DNA of 51,821 nt, taken from the NCBI GenBank assembly GCA_944389075.1, contig CALXLA010000054.1:1-51821 (forward strand). The letters are read 5' to 3'. The notes under the pieces were generated by a model, which saw nothing but the letters and a program-made list of their open reading frames with translations, had not been told where the DNA came from and ran no database searches. Both the position numbers and the translations under genes were made by a program. This document shows positions 17,265-25,977 of the stretch, in pieces (positions within the stretch are counted from its first letter, which is position 1; each line of letters opens with the position of its first letter). The DNA comes from an uncultured Spirochaetaceae bacterium (GTDB taxonomy: Bacteria; Spirochaetota; Spirochaetia; Sphaerochaetales; Sphaerochaetaceae).

Positions 17265-17351
17265 GATCATGGTTTATCAAGGCGAAATAATTCGCACTTA
17301 GCAGGAAGGTGGGATATAATCATCTTTGGGAGTCCAGGAGGAGGTTAGGAT

Positions 17352-18809
17352 TTGAAGAAGATTCTCTTTGCAGCTTCGGAATGCGTGCCATTCGTCAAGA
17401 CAGGTGGTCTGGCGGATGTGGTCGGGTCGCTTCCGCAGGCATTTGACAAAAACGAATACGACATCAGGGTTATAATCCCTTGCTATCATGCGATACGCCC
17501 GGACTGGAGGGAGAAGATGGAGACCATCTACTACTTCCAGATGGATAACAGGATATATGTAGGCGTAAAGCGCCTTGTACATGATGGAATCACATACTAT
17601 TTCATCGACAACGAGCAGTATTTCTCAGGCATAGTTCCTTACTATGACATGTTCCAGGATCTTGAGAGGTTCGCATATTTCTCGAAGGCTGTGCTGTCTT
17701 CCCTGCCTCTCATCGGTTTCCGTCCGGATATCATCCACTGCCACGACTGGCAGACTTCCCTGATACCTGTGTATCTGAATACTGTATTCCAGGGAGATCC
17801 GTTCTTCAGAGGAATACGTACTGTATTCACCATCCACAACATCAGATTCAAGGGAGAATGGGATGTAGGACACATAAAGTGGGTATCAGGGCTTCCGAAT
17901 GAATGCTTTGAGCCAGGGCTTCTCGTGAGTCCTTATCAGAACAGATCAATTCCACGCGATGACTGGAACTGCACGATGATGAGAGGCGGTCTCGTCTACT
18001 CCGACTACATCACGACTGTCAGCAATACATATGCCTGGGAAATCCAGACTCCGGGATTCGGTGAAGGCCTTGATGATATCCTCAAATGGCGCCATGAGAG
18101 GCTCTGGGGAATAATCAATGGAATTGACTACAAGGTCTGGGATCCGAAGACTGACAAGCGCATCGCCTTCAACTATGGTCTGAACAACTTCACATCGATG
18201 AGGAAGAAGAACAAGAAGGCCCTGCAGAAGGAAATGGGGCTGAAGGAAGATGAGAATGTCCTCACATTCGCAATCGTCTCAAGGCTCACGGACCAGAAGG
18301 GACTCGATCTCGTTGATCAGGTCATGGACAGGCTCTGCTCAATGAACATAAATCTGATAGTCCTGGGAACAGGCAATGAGTACTATGAGAATATGTTCAG
18401 ATACTATCAGGGGAAGTATCCTGATAAAGTCGCTGCCTGCATCGGATATTCTGAGGATCTTGCACACAGGATCTATGCAGGTGCCGATGCGCTGCTTGTA
18501 CCATCCGCATTCGAGCCATGCGGACTGACTCAGCTCATAAGCCTGAGATATGGCGCGATTCCCGTCGTTCATGAGACAGGCGGACTGAAAGACACAGTCA
18601 AGCCATTCAATGAATTCGAGGATAAGGGGACCGGCTTCTCATTCTCGAACTATTCATCCTCTGATCTCATCGACAGGCTGAAGCATGCTGAATGGATCTA
18701 CTACAACAGGAAAGATCTCTGGAAGAATATGCAGAAACGCGGCATGTCGGAAGACTGGTCATGGAACAACTCAATGCAGATCTATAAGGATCTCTATTCA
18801 AGGATGTAG
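17352..18809 (+). CDS. glgA: Glycogen synthase (ADP-glucose type, GT5)
   Basis: 485 residues, the normal size. It extends alpha-1,4-glucan from ADP-glucose. The N-terminus KILFAASECVPFVKTGGLAD carries the KTGGL nucleotide-sugar site (16-20). The C-terminal half has VSRLTDQKGLDL and SAFEPCGLTQLISLRYG with the GT-B catalytic Glu, then VHETGGLKDTV. The start is a TTG at 17352, supported by AGGAGGAGG seven bases upstream and by the conserved first residues. It is a single gene ending in a strong hairpin. No other glg genes are in the window. Confidence 0.96.
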   Translation: MKKILFAASECVPFVKTGGLADVVGSLPQAFDKNEYDIRVIIPCYHAIRPDWREKMETIYYFQMDNRIYVGVKRLVHDGITYYFIDNEQYFSGIVPYYDMFQDLERFAYFSKAVLSSLPLIGFRPDIIHCHDWQTSLIPVYLNTVFQGDPFFRGIRTVFTIHNIRFKGEWDVGHIKWVSGLPNECFEPGLLVSPYQNRSIPRDDWNCTMMRGGLVYSDYITTVSNTYAWEIQTPGFGEGLDDILKWRHERLWGIINGIDYKVWDPKTDKRIAFNYGLNNFTSMRKKNKKALQKEMGLKEDENVLTFAIVSRLTDQKGLDLVDQVMDRLCSMNINLIVLGTGNEYYENMFRYYQGKYPDKVAACIGYSEDLAHRIYAGADALLVPSAFEPCGLTQLISLRYGAIPVVHETGGLKDTVKPFNEFEDKGTGFSFSNYSSSDLIDRLKHAEWIYYNRKDLWKNMQKRGMSEDWSWNNSMQIYKDLYSRM

Positions 18810-18823
18810 CCCATAGGGGAGAG

Positions 18824-18859
18824 AAAGCCAGCCTTGCGATGAATGCAGGCTGGCTTTTT
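18824..18859. terminator. Bidirectional terminator between glgA and the cyclase operon
   Basis: AAAGCCAGCC (18824-18833) pairs perfectly with GGCTGGCTTT (18848-18857), followed by TT; the flanking A and T runs let it work on both strands. It ends the glgA transcript and probably the convergent ABC-cyclase operon. Confidence 0.85.
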
Positions 18860-18876
18860 AACATATGCACAGGTGC

Positions 18877-20394
18877 TTACTTATATTCCTCATAAACAAG
18901 AACTCTGCAAGGTGATGCATTTATCTCAGGAAAAGCCATTGGCGAAACAAATACAATACTTTCAGTTTTTGTAACTCGCCACATTGAATATGCATTCTCC
19001 ACAACTAATGTGCCACAAGCGAATAACTGAGAAAGATGATCTTTACAACCTATCTTGCATTTATTCTTGCTTGATTCGACTGAGGCAAAATCAATTATGA
19101 CCATTTTTGCTTTTTTCTTGATGATCCATTCAATGGCATCATCTGACAATCCTGGTGAATTCTGATGATATGCATCCTGACCGAAATAGTAGTCAGAATA
19201 TGAAGTTCTAATCATCAGAATTGAATCTTCATTAATATACTGGCTATATTTATCAAGCATAGAAGCAGTAACATCCTGACATGGACCAGCTTCCCAGGCA
19301 TCTATAAGAACTGCCTTTCCCCAGAGTCTATTCGTTCGGATCAGCGATAAATCATAGGCTGCTTTAGCAATCCCTCCATTTCCTTGCTCTGAGACAGGTA
19401 TAACAATATGTGTTCCTAAGAAATTGCAGAAACTCTTAAACCCCATAAATCCAGGGCCACCGAAGGAACCTTCGTATTCAGTCTGAGTTATGTGAATGTT
19501 TTCCAAACGAAGTCTATTCATAATAGATTCTCTGTAAGAATACGGTTCCGACCTGATTAGTCCTTCGCAATTTTGTCTAACATGGCAATCAATAGGATAG
19601 AAAAGATCAATCGATTTATCTTTTGATGCATCCAAATCAGAAAGTTTTTCAATAACAAAGACTCTTGCTGGACTATCATCAACTCCCGCCATTTTAAACG
19701 ATATACCAACAGAAGCAAAATACCGAGCCCCAGATTCAAGTATATCAAGATTGTTCATACGGTCTATCATAAGAATGCCATTACGATAGAAAGCCCCCTC
19801 AGATTTGGACCATGTAATAAAATTTCCATTTATCTTATGATCAAAACCACATACTCGGACATTTTTCTCATGCCCAAGCCAATCTGCAACTTCAGGCGGG
19901 ACAACTGTGAAATCACCGGTCTCTTTCCCTTCTTTGACGAACTTTGGATGCCCACTTTTTATAAAAACCATGTCACCATTCTGAACATGCTTAGCTTTCT
20001 CCTTAAAAAAAGATAATGAAATATCTCCATATGGAGCTGCTTCAGAAATATCAACAACTGAAACAGGACCAATAAGTTCATGAGATGGTACCTGTGAAAC
20101 ATCCCTCAATGCCCACTGTTGATTTCTGGGTAGATCTTCAAACATTGTTTTCCAATCATGAAGAAACACATCAACATGTGTATGACCTGTACTATGCCCT
20201 ATCGTGATATTCATCATAAGTTCATTCGGATTACCATCTAATAAAAATGGCTCGGCTTTTACCATCTTCTGCATTTCTACCCTCTTGCGTTCAGGGCCCG
20301 TATTCTCAAAATCTGGCCACATAGGTGGATAATCCCTCTGATAGTCATTCATGGGTTTCATTGTTAACGTCAAATCAATGACACGTCTCAGCAT
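18877..20394 (-). CDS. Two-domain cyclase-family (kynurenine formamidase-like) hydrolase
   Basis: 505 residues, about twice the family size. The N-terminal domain (1-260) has DLTLTM, then HTHVDVFLH, where the family motif is GTHxDxPxH, so His, Asp and His metal ligands remain. The C-terminal domain (about 265-505) has the same order of blocks, but its motif reads GTHIVIPVS: Asp became Val and the last His became Ser, so this copy should not bind metal the usual way. AAGGAGG precedes the start. It is last in the LacI-controlled ABC operon, so it probably acts on the imported compound (an amide, lactone or cyclic ester). No Trp-degradation genes are nearby, so kynurenine is not implied. Confidence 0.8.
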   Translation of the reverse strand: MLRRVIDLTLTMKPMNDYQRDYPPMWPDFENTGPERKRVEMQKMVKAEPFLLDGNPNELMMNITIGHSTGHTHVDVFLHDWKTMFEDLPRNQQWALRDVSQVPSHELIGPVSVVDISEAAPYGDISLSFFKEKAKHVQNGDMVFIKSGHPKFVKEGKETGDFTVVPPEVADWLGHEKNVRVCGFDHKINGNFITWSKSEGAFYRNGILMIDRMNNLDILESGARYFASVGISFKMAGVDDSPARVFVIEKLSDLDASKDKSIDLFYPIDCHVRQNCEGLIRSEPYSYRESIMNRLRLENIHITQTEYEGSFGGPGFMGFKSFCNFLGTHIVIPVSEQGNGGIAKAAYDLSLIRTNRLWGKAVLIDAWEAGPCQDVTASMLDKYSQYINEDSILMIRTSYSDYYFGQDAYHQNSPGLSDDAIEWIIKKKAKMVIIDFASVESSKNKCKIGCKDHLSQLFACGTLVVENAYSMWRVTKTESIVFVSPMAFPEINASPCRVLVYEEYK

Positions 20395-20418
20395 AGTCTA
20401 AACCTCCTTTTGATAGAC

Positions 20419-21273
20419 TTACCCTTTTACAGCACCTAGCGTCAGTCCCTTAGCCAGATGCTTATATGTACAGCAGAAGAAAATAATAGGTGGCAGAAAC
20501 ACAAGCATCGCAGCCGCACTAAGAGGTCCCCACTGTACACCTTCCTCTGTTAGAAATGAACTTACAACAAGAGGCAATGTTCTAGCTTCTCTCTTTGTAA
20601 GGACATTCGCTAATGTGAAATCATTCCAGGAAAGTACGAAAGAAAATATTGATGTAGCCATGAGTCCTGGAGCACTCAAGGGGGCGATAATTGTCCAAAG
20701 CGTCTTGTTATTTCCACATCCATCAATAATTGCAGCTTCATCCAATTCCGTAGGAATTTCATCTAAGAAACCTCTAAGCATCCATGTAGCAAGTGGAATA
20801 TTAAGAGCTGTATAAGCAATTATTAGAGCACTATATGTATCAATAAGATGCAGGCTGTTTATTAGCAGAAAGAATGGAATCATTGTTCCAATAGGCGGGA
20901 GCATTCTTGTAGCAATAATGAACAACGAAAAAGATTTCTTTCCTTTGAATCTGAACCTAGATAATGCATATCCTGCATACATAGAAGCTAGTATTGCAAG
21001 CAATGTACTCCCAAATGCAACTATAATGCTGTTCTTCATATTCTGGAGTATATTGACTCCAAGAGCAAACCTGCTTTCAAATAAAAGATATTTATAATTA
21101 TCCAATGTCGGATTGAATATCCACACTGGAGGTAAATCAAATACCAATTTACCAGATTTGAATGATGTAAGGAAAACCCATACAACAGGGAATATCACTA
21201 CAATGAAAATGGCAACAAGGATAATATTATTAATATTTTTTCTCATCAACTGAAAGACTTTGTGGCTATTCAT
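20419..21273 (-). CDS. Carbohydrate ABC transporter permease (MalG-type)
   Basis: 284 residues with six predicted membrane helices. The EAA loop reads IPTELDEAAIIDGCGNNKTLW (about 172-192), the coupling site for the ATPase. The N-terminal ILVAIFIVVIFPVVWVFLTS is the first helix. It begins three bases after the other permease ends and precedes the cyclase gene. No ATPase gene is in the operon; a shared MsmK/UgpC-type ATPase encoded elsewhere is usual for this family. The substrate is not certain; it need not be a plain sugar given the hydrolase downstream. Confidence 0.9.
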   Translation of the reverse strand: MNSHKVFQLMRKNINNIILVAIFIVVIFPVVWVFLTSFKSGKLVFDLPPVWIFNPTLDNYKYLLFESRFALGVNILQNMKNSIIVAFGSTLLAILASMYAGYALSRFRFKGKKSFSLFIIATRMLPPIGTMIPFFLLINSLHLIDTYSALIIAYTALNIPLATWMLRGFLDEIPTELDEAAIIDGCGNNKTLWTIIAPLSAPGLMATSIFSFVLSWNDFTLANVLTKREARTLPLVVSSFLTEEGVQWGPLSAAAMLVFLPPIIFFCCTYKHLAKGLTLGAVKG

Positions 21274-21276
21274 ATA

Positions 21277-22185
21277 CTATCCTTCCTTTTTCCTTAAAAC
21301 GACGGGAATACTCAGTATTATCGTGATCACAAGCATAATGAAGGAAACGGCAGAAGCTCTTCCAATATCCCATGAGCCACTGAATATCTGATAAAGATAT
21401 ACACCTAGTAGCATTGCGGAATTGCCAGGTCCTCCAGAATTGAATAATGAATATATAATGTCGAATTCCCTAAATGAGAATACAACCCTGAAAAGAATTA
21501 CAATCACAAGCAACTTACTCAGCATAGGAAGGGTGATCCGCCAGAATATCTGTACAGAACTTGCTCCATCAACTTTTGCAGCTTCTATATATTCATCGGA
21601 AATTGACTGAAGTCCTGCAAATATCATAAGAGTTACCCATGGAGTATGAAGCCACGTTGCAACTACAGTCAAAGTGAGCATTGTAAAAGATGGATCACCT
21701 AACCAATCTGGAATCGTATTTAACCCGATTGTCCGCAGATAGTAGTTTACAATCCCCCAATTGCTATGTAAAAGCATTTTCCATACAAGGCCAACCATCG
21801 TTGGAGTAAGCATATATGGCAACAATATTCCAATCATTAATATTCTTCTGGCAAAAAGCCGCCTATTCAGGAGCAAAGCAATAGCCAATCCAAGAACCAC
21901 CTGTGCCATTACAGATAGCAACATGAAAATGATTGAATTACGAAGAGATAATAGAAATTTATCATCCTTGAGAACATCTATATAGTTCTTTAATCCGATA
22001 AATTCTGGAACTGAAGCCGATGTCAATCTCCAGTTGGTCATGCTAGTACAGAAACTCCAGATCCATGGATAAACGACAGAGAAAAGCAATATAAGAAGAG
22101 CTGGAAGAATAAACATGTATTTGCATATATTGTTCTTTGTTCTATAACTTATCTGCATTTTTTGCCCTATGACTTTCTTTTTCAT
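21277..22185 (-). CDS. Sugar ABC transporter permease (MalF-type)
   Basis: 302 residues, six membrane segments. The EAA loop is ISDEYIEAAKVDGASSVQIF (about 201-220), followed by WRITLPML. FILPALLILLFSVVYPWIWS is the first helix. It is the partner of the MalG-type permease in the inner membrane. A hairpin lies between its start and the binding-protein gene, which would lower permease output relative to the binding protein. No Shine-Dalgarno is visible before this ATG. Confidence 0.9.
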   Translation of the reverse strand: MKKKVIGQKMQISYRTKNNICKYMFILPALLILLFSVVYPWIWSFCTSMTNWRLTSASVPEFIGLKNYIDVLKDDKFLLSLRNSIIFMLLSVMAQVVLGLAIALLLNRRLFARRILMIGILLPYMLTPTMVGLVWKMLLHSNWGIVNYYLRTIGLNTIPDWLGDPSFTMLTLTVVATWLHTPWVTLMIFAGLQSISDEYIEAAKVDGASSVQIFWRITLPMLSKLLVIVILFRVVFSFREFDIIYSLFNSGGPGNSAMLLGVYLYQIFSGSWDIGRASAVSFIMLVITIILSIPVVLRKKEG

Positions 22186-22207
22186 AATTCACACTGAACC
22201 CAATTCG

Positions 22208-22238
22208 GGGAGAGAGCTGTTATGCGACAGCTCCCTCT
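22208..22238 (-). terminator. Intra-operon hairpin between binding protein and permease genes
   Basis: GAGCTGT (22214-22220) pairs with ACAGCTC (22227-22233), with further GGGA/CCCTC pairing outside. It has no T-run. Such hairpins protect the upstream message or partly terminate, so more binding protein is made than permease. Confidence 0.5.
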
Positions 22239-22246
22239 TAGAGTAT

Positions 22247-23536
22247 TCAATAACGAGACAGGATATTTTCGAATTTCTCATACATTGCAGGACCCACTTC
22301 CTCCGGAACTATACGTTCAAGGAACAAATCATGCATGGTCTCCTGTATTGCAGTAGCAAGTTCTTCTCTTGCTACAATAGAAATTGGATCTCTTACACCA
22401 AGTACGAAATAATTCTCATAGGCAGCTTTAGCAGCCTTATTCACACTATTGAAAGTCTCATCATCAAGCAGAGAAAGGATACTTGGTCCATTTGACCATT
22501 CATTTGCCATGTATTCCTGAGTTTCATAACTACACATATATTTGATGAATTCCCAAGCAAGATCAGGGTTCTGGCTATTTTTATCAATACTGAGTATCCA
22601 CCATCCTCCTCTCGCTCTTGGTGCATTGCTTCCAGAAGGTTCTGGCTGATAAGAAGCATAACCTAAAAGTCCTCTTGAGCCAGAATCTTCACTTTCAACT
22701 GTAGGAGCACGCATGAAGTCATCAAAGGTCATCGCAAGCCTATCTTCTTGGAAAGCAACAATAGAATCATCATATGTCCAGGACATTGGATTAGGCATTA
22801 AATTTTCTTTATACATTTGAAGAAGTACCGCAAATACTTCAGTTGCCTCTTCTGTAAGCAAATCTTCACACGGAGCAGTCATCTCCTCATTGAGGAAATA
22901 AATTCCCTCTGGATATAAGAGGTCGGCAAGAGCATTAGTACAGAAAAAAGGATCCTGAGCCATAAAGGCAAATCCATAAACATCCCTATTATCTTCTGGC
23001 CCCTTCGTCATAGCCCTTGCAGCTTCAAGAAGTGATTGGATATCATGCGGTACTTCAAGTCCTGCTTCTGCAAGCATGTCTGTCCGATAATACAACACAT
23101 CTGTCCCTGTTCTAACTGGAAGACCGATGACATTTCCATCATAGGTTATGGCATCCATTTGAGCACCGTACAATGCATCAATATCAAGATTATCCCTTCC
23201 TATATACTCATTAAGCGGAAGAAGGAAATTAACCATAGATGCTTGCCATACACTATTAACAGCAATTGCATCATAAAACGCAGTTCCTGAAACAAATTGT
23301 GTCATAAGCTGATCAGGGAGCGATGCTAAAGCTATCATATCGATTGATACATCAACCTTTCCCTCATTTGCTGCTATAAACCTGTTAAGTCCTCCTTCAA
23401 AACTTCGACCACTACCTCCAGCACTACAAATAAACGAAATAGAATTTTCATTCTTCTCTGACTCTTCGGTGCCACTTGCTGCTAACGTAGATACAAGAGC
23501 CAAGCAAATCAGCAAGACTGTCATGAACTTCTTCAT
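22247..23536 (-). CDS. Extracellular solute-binding protein (ABC, family 1)
   Basis: 429 residues. The signal peptide KKFMTVLLICLALVSTLAAS is followed by GTEESEKNE, typical of spirochaete binding proteins; there is no lipobox Cys, so cleavage by signal peptidase I is likely. The mature part has the type-1 family pattern, including FVSGTAFYDAIAVNSVWQAS, NVIGLPVRTGTDVLYYRTDM and a Trp-rich hinge. AAGGAGG is eight bases before the ATG. The operator palindrome for the neighbouring LacI regulator lies about 80 bases upstream. Substrate unknown. Confidence 0.9.
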   Translation of the reverse strand: MKKFMTVLLICLALVSTLAASGTEESEKNENSISFICSAGGSGRSFEGGLNRFIAANEGKVDVSIDMIALASLPDQLMTQFVSGTAFYDAIAVNSVWQASMVNFLLPLNEYIGRDNLDIDALYGAQMDAITYDGNVIGLPVRTGTDVLYYRTDMLAEAGLEVPHDIQSLLEAARAMTKGPEDNRDVYGFAFMAQDPFFCTNALADLLYPEGIYFLNEEMTAPCEDLLTEEATEVFAVLLQMYKENLMPNPMSWTYDDSIVAFQEDRLAMTFDDFMRAPTVESEDSGSRGLLGYASYQPEPSGSNAPRARGGWWILSIDKNSQNPDLAWEFIKYMCSYETQEYMANEWSNGPSILSLLDDETFNSVNKAAKAAYENYFVLGVRDPISIVAREELATAIQETMHDLFLERIVPEEVGPAMYEKFENILSRY

Positions 23537-23615
23537 ATCTTTCTACCTCCTTTTCAATAGACGCACTACCGAATCAATGACCTCCAAATCAGTAATGCAA
23601 ATGAAGAATTAATTT

Positions 23616-23633
23616 ATTTAAAGCGCTTTAAAT
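23616..23633. promoter_or_regulatory. LacI-type operator O1 before the ABC-cyclase operon
   Basis: ATTTAAAGCGCTTTAAAT is a perfect 18-base palindrome with the central CG typical of LacI-family sites. It lies 80 bases upstream of the binding-protein ATG and 20 bases downstream of the lacI stop. Confidence 0.75.
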
Positions 23634-23652
23634 TTTTCTTTAAAATTTATAC

Positions 23653-24663
23653 CTAACTTTCTCTCAATGTAGACTCCCCAACAATAAGTTTGGTCTCTAA
23701 TTCAATATTAGAGACTTCATTGTTATTTATCATATGCATCAGCATATCAACAGATTCTTCGATTATCTTAGCAAGATTTTGCTCAAGGCAGGTCATATGA
23801 ATTATACAGATTCCCCTTTCAATCAGATTATCCATATGAGCAACTCCTACATCTTGCGGTACAGAATAGCCATTATCAACCAAAGCGTTGTAAACTCCAA
23901 ATCCAGTATAGGCATCAGCCGTTATTACAGCATCAAACTTACGTCCTGAAGCAATCAATCCCACAGTTGCTTCATATGCATTATGAAAGTCGGATTGCAC
24001 AAGTTCGACATAGTCCGCATCACAAAACTGCATATCATAATTGAGCAAGCATTCAGAAATTCCTTTTATTTTCATCTGATTACTTACAATATCCCGACAT
24101 CCTCCAATATAAATAAACTGTCGATACCCTTGATAATACATATGAGATGTGAGCTCAATTATTCCCCTATATATATCAGACATACAATGAGGAGCTTCAA
24201 TATCTGGATAATAGCCAGCAAGAAATAAAAGCGGTATACCATTCTTCTTCAAAATATCGAGATAATGGGGATTTTGAATCCTTGCAATTGATGGATACAT
24301 AATTACACCTGCAACCCTGAATGAAACAAACTGTTCTATCATGGATTTTTCGTATTCCTCATTATTTCCCGTCGTCGCAATAATCATGCGATATCCAATT
24401 TTGCGAAATGCTACCTCAATTCCTTGAACAAGAGTTGCATAAACAAGATTCGTGAGATTAGGAACTAAAAGACCAATGAGATTGCTTTCCTTTGTTGTAA
24501 GAGTCCTAGCATTCATACTAGGCTGATAACCATTTTTTTCTGCAATCGAAATCACACGACGACGTGTCTCTTCATTAATCCCTGGCCTATTATTTATAGC
24601 CAGTGATGCTGTTCCGAGAGATACTCCGCATTCTCGTGCAATGTCTTTCAAGGTAACTTTCAT
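23653..24663 (-). CDS. LacI-family transcriptional regulator
   Basis: 336 residues. The helix-turn-helix VTLKDIARECGVSLGTASLA begins at residue 3, followed by hinge helix NARTLTTKESNLIGLLVPNL and a periplasmic-binding-protein-like effector domain. It should repress the ABC-cyclase operon until the imported compound or a product binds. The start is fixed by the DNA-binding domain, although no ribosome site is seen. An operator 4 bases upstream implies autoregulation. Codons here are rich in A/T, like the rest of the island and unlike valS or glgA. Confidence 0.93.
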   Translation of the reverse strand: MKVTLKDIARECGVSLGTASLAINNRPGINEETRRRVISIAEKNGYQPSMNARTLTTKESNLIGLLVPNLTNLVYATLVQGIEVAFRKIGYRMIIATTGNNEEYEKSMIEQFVSFRVAGVIMYPSIARIQNPHYLDILKKNGIPLLFLAGYYPDIEAPHCMSDIYRGIIELTSHMYYQGYRQFIYIGGCRDIVSNQMKIKGISECLLNYDMQFCDADYVELVQSDFHNAYEATVGLIASGRKFDAVITADAYTGFGVYNALVDNGYSVPQDVGVAHMDNLIERGICIIHMTCLEQNLAKIIEESVDMLMHMINNNEVSNIELETKLIVGESTLRES

Positions 24664-24666
24664 AAA

Positions 24667-24684
24667 TTTTAAACCGCTTTAAAT
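24667..24684. promoter_or_regulatory. LacI-type operator O2 at the lacI start
   Basis: TTTAAACCGCTTTAAA differs from the core of O1 by one base. It covers the expected transcription start and the space just before the lacI ATG, so bound repressor would block its own gene. Confidence 0.65.
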
Positions 24685-24686
24685 TT

Positions 24687-24714
24687 AAGTTAACATACAT
24701 CAGATACTTGTCAA
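24687..24714 (-). promoter_or_regulatory. Promoter of the lacI-type gene
   Basis: On the minus strand TTGACA (24714-24709), 16 bases, then TAACTT (24692-24687). The start point falls near 24680, inside operator O2. Confidence 0.5.
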
Positions 24715-24848
24715 TACTTTTCAAAAATATATTAAGAACTTATAAGAAAATGCCATGTAAGATTCCTAAAAGTATCTTATTATTTATTTGTAGAATATAA
24801 TTTTATACAAAAACAATCTTAATAATATTGAGCTTGATAGAAATTCAG

Positions 24849-24870
24849 AAGGGGCCTATCAAAGCCCCTT
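24849..24870 (-). terminator. Hairpin terminator after the sigma/anti-sigma operon
   Basis: AAGGGGC and GCCCCTT form a seven-pair stem with an eight-base loop, 15 bases after the anti-sigma stop. The T-run is poor. The remaining DNA between here and lacI (24870-24660) is AT-rich and otherwise featureless. Confidence 0.5.
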
Positions 24871-24884
24871 GAACTCCCTATATT

Positions 24885-25427
24885 TTATACCTGAGCTTCT
24901 GGTGTCTCAATCGGCTGAAGACCCTTGATTGAGATATCGACATTATATCCTTTGCTATCAAGATAATGGAGGATTTCCTCAAGGGTGAAGTTATCCAGAG
25001 TCGCTTCATTTGAGACATACATCACATTCGAGCTGTCTGCCTGCATGGCAAATGAAGGAAGCACATCATGCGTCTCATCAGGAGATGAACCGAAGAAAGC
25101 AAAACCTCCAATGAAGACAAAGGCTATTGCTGCCGCTGCTGAGAAAACCACAGGCATAGACACCTGCAGCCTCCTGCGGATGAAGCTCACCTTCTTGCCT
25201 TCCTGAAAGTATTTCTTATCAAGAAGCTGGAATATCTGATCTTTCTTGCGCGAAAGCTCCTCTTCGCGATACCCAGCATCGATGATCCTCTCATCAAGTG
25301 CTCTCATATCATCAAGATGCTTGCGGCAGGCTGAACAGTATTCAAGATGCTCTTCGACCTGTGTCCTGTATGGTTCCTTCAGCTCTCCATCGAGATAAGC
25401 TGAAAGCATCTGAGCATCAATACACAT
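24885..25427 (-). CDS. Anti-sigma factor with zinc-finger domain
   Basis: 180 residues from the ATG at 25427, chosen because GGAGG lies six bases before it; the frame is open further upstream but that part lies within the sigma gene. The zinc-binding anti-sigma motif is HLEYCSACRKH (H-x3-C-x2-C) at about 28-38. One membrane helix (VVFSAAAAIAFVFIGGFAFF) near residues 93-112 puts the C-terminal part outside the membrane. It overlaps the sigma factor end by 11 bases. It should hold the sigma factor at the membrane until a signal, perhaps redox or envelope stress, releases it. Confidence 0.85.
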   Translation of the reverse strand: MCIDAQMLSAYLDGELKEPYRTQVEEHLEYCSACRKHLDDMRALDERIIDAGYREEELSRKKDQIFQLLDKKYFQEGKKVSFIRRRLQVSMPVVFSAAAAIAFVFIGGFAFFGSSPDETHDVLPSFAMQADSSNVMYVSNEATLDNFTLEEILHYLDSKGYNVDISIKGLQPIETPEAQV

Positions 25428-25950
25428 CCCTTTCCTCCATCGACAGGGCCTCCTCAAGCTTCTTGCGTGCACGGAAGACCCTTACCTTCACATTCGTCTC
25501 TGAAATCCCAAGCACCTTCGATATCGACTTATAATCAAGCCCGGAGAATTCCTTCAGCTGAATCACGAGTCTGAGATTCTCAGGAAGGGCTGCGATTGCT
25601 CTCCTGACCTCTTCCCTGCTCTCAGCCTCAATGGCCTCTTTCGCTCCATCGCTACTGTTGATAGCAGCAGAAGGCATTCTCTTCACCTTCTCCACCATTT
25701 CAATCTCGCGCTTGTTCCTCCTCAGGTGGTTGAGCGCAAGATTCTTAGCAACATGAAGCAACCAGTATCTTGCGTCATCCTCGCTCGGGAATGTCATGTT
25801 CTTAACATAGAACTTCTCGAACGTCTCCTGCGTAAGATCTTCGGCAATTTCCAGATTGTACACGATGTGCATGACTACCTGGACAAGAAGCCCGTAGTTG
25901 GCATCGTATACACGCTTGAAATCATCGCGGTCTGTGCTCTTAATCTCCAT
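25417..25950 (-). CDS. ECF-type RNA polymerase sigma factor
   Basis: 177 residues with region 2 (YDANYGLLVQVVMHIVYNLE, then IAEDLTQETFEKFY and ARYWLLHVAKNLALNHLRR) and region 4 (IAALPENLRLVIQLKEFSGL, then SISKVLGISETNVKVRVFRA). This is the standard short ECF form, with the anti-sigma gene overlapping its end. A 12-base perfect palindrome ATTGTTAACAAT sits directly before the ATG and no good ribosome site is seen. Only 27 bases separate it from cysS, so it may be read from the cysS promoter. Confidence 0.93.
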   Translation of the reverse strand: MEIKSTDRDDFKRVYDANYGLLVQVVMHIVYNLEIAEDLTQETFEKFYVKNMTFPSEDDARYWLLHVAKNLALNHLRRNKREIEMVEKVKRMPSAAINSSDGAKEAIEAESREEVRRAIAALPENLRLVIQLKEFSGLDYKSISKVLGISETNVKVRVFRARKKLEEALSMEERDVY

Positions 25951-25962
25951 ATTGTTAACAAT
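25951..25962. repeat. Palindrome abutting the sigma-factor start codon
   Basis: ATTGTTAACAAT is a perfect 12-base palindrome directly next to the sigma ATG, where a ribosome site is expected. It could be an operator. It is short enough to be chance. Confidence 0.3.
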
Positions 25963-25977
25963 TACCCTATAAAAAGG

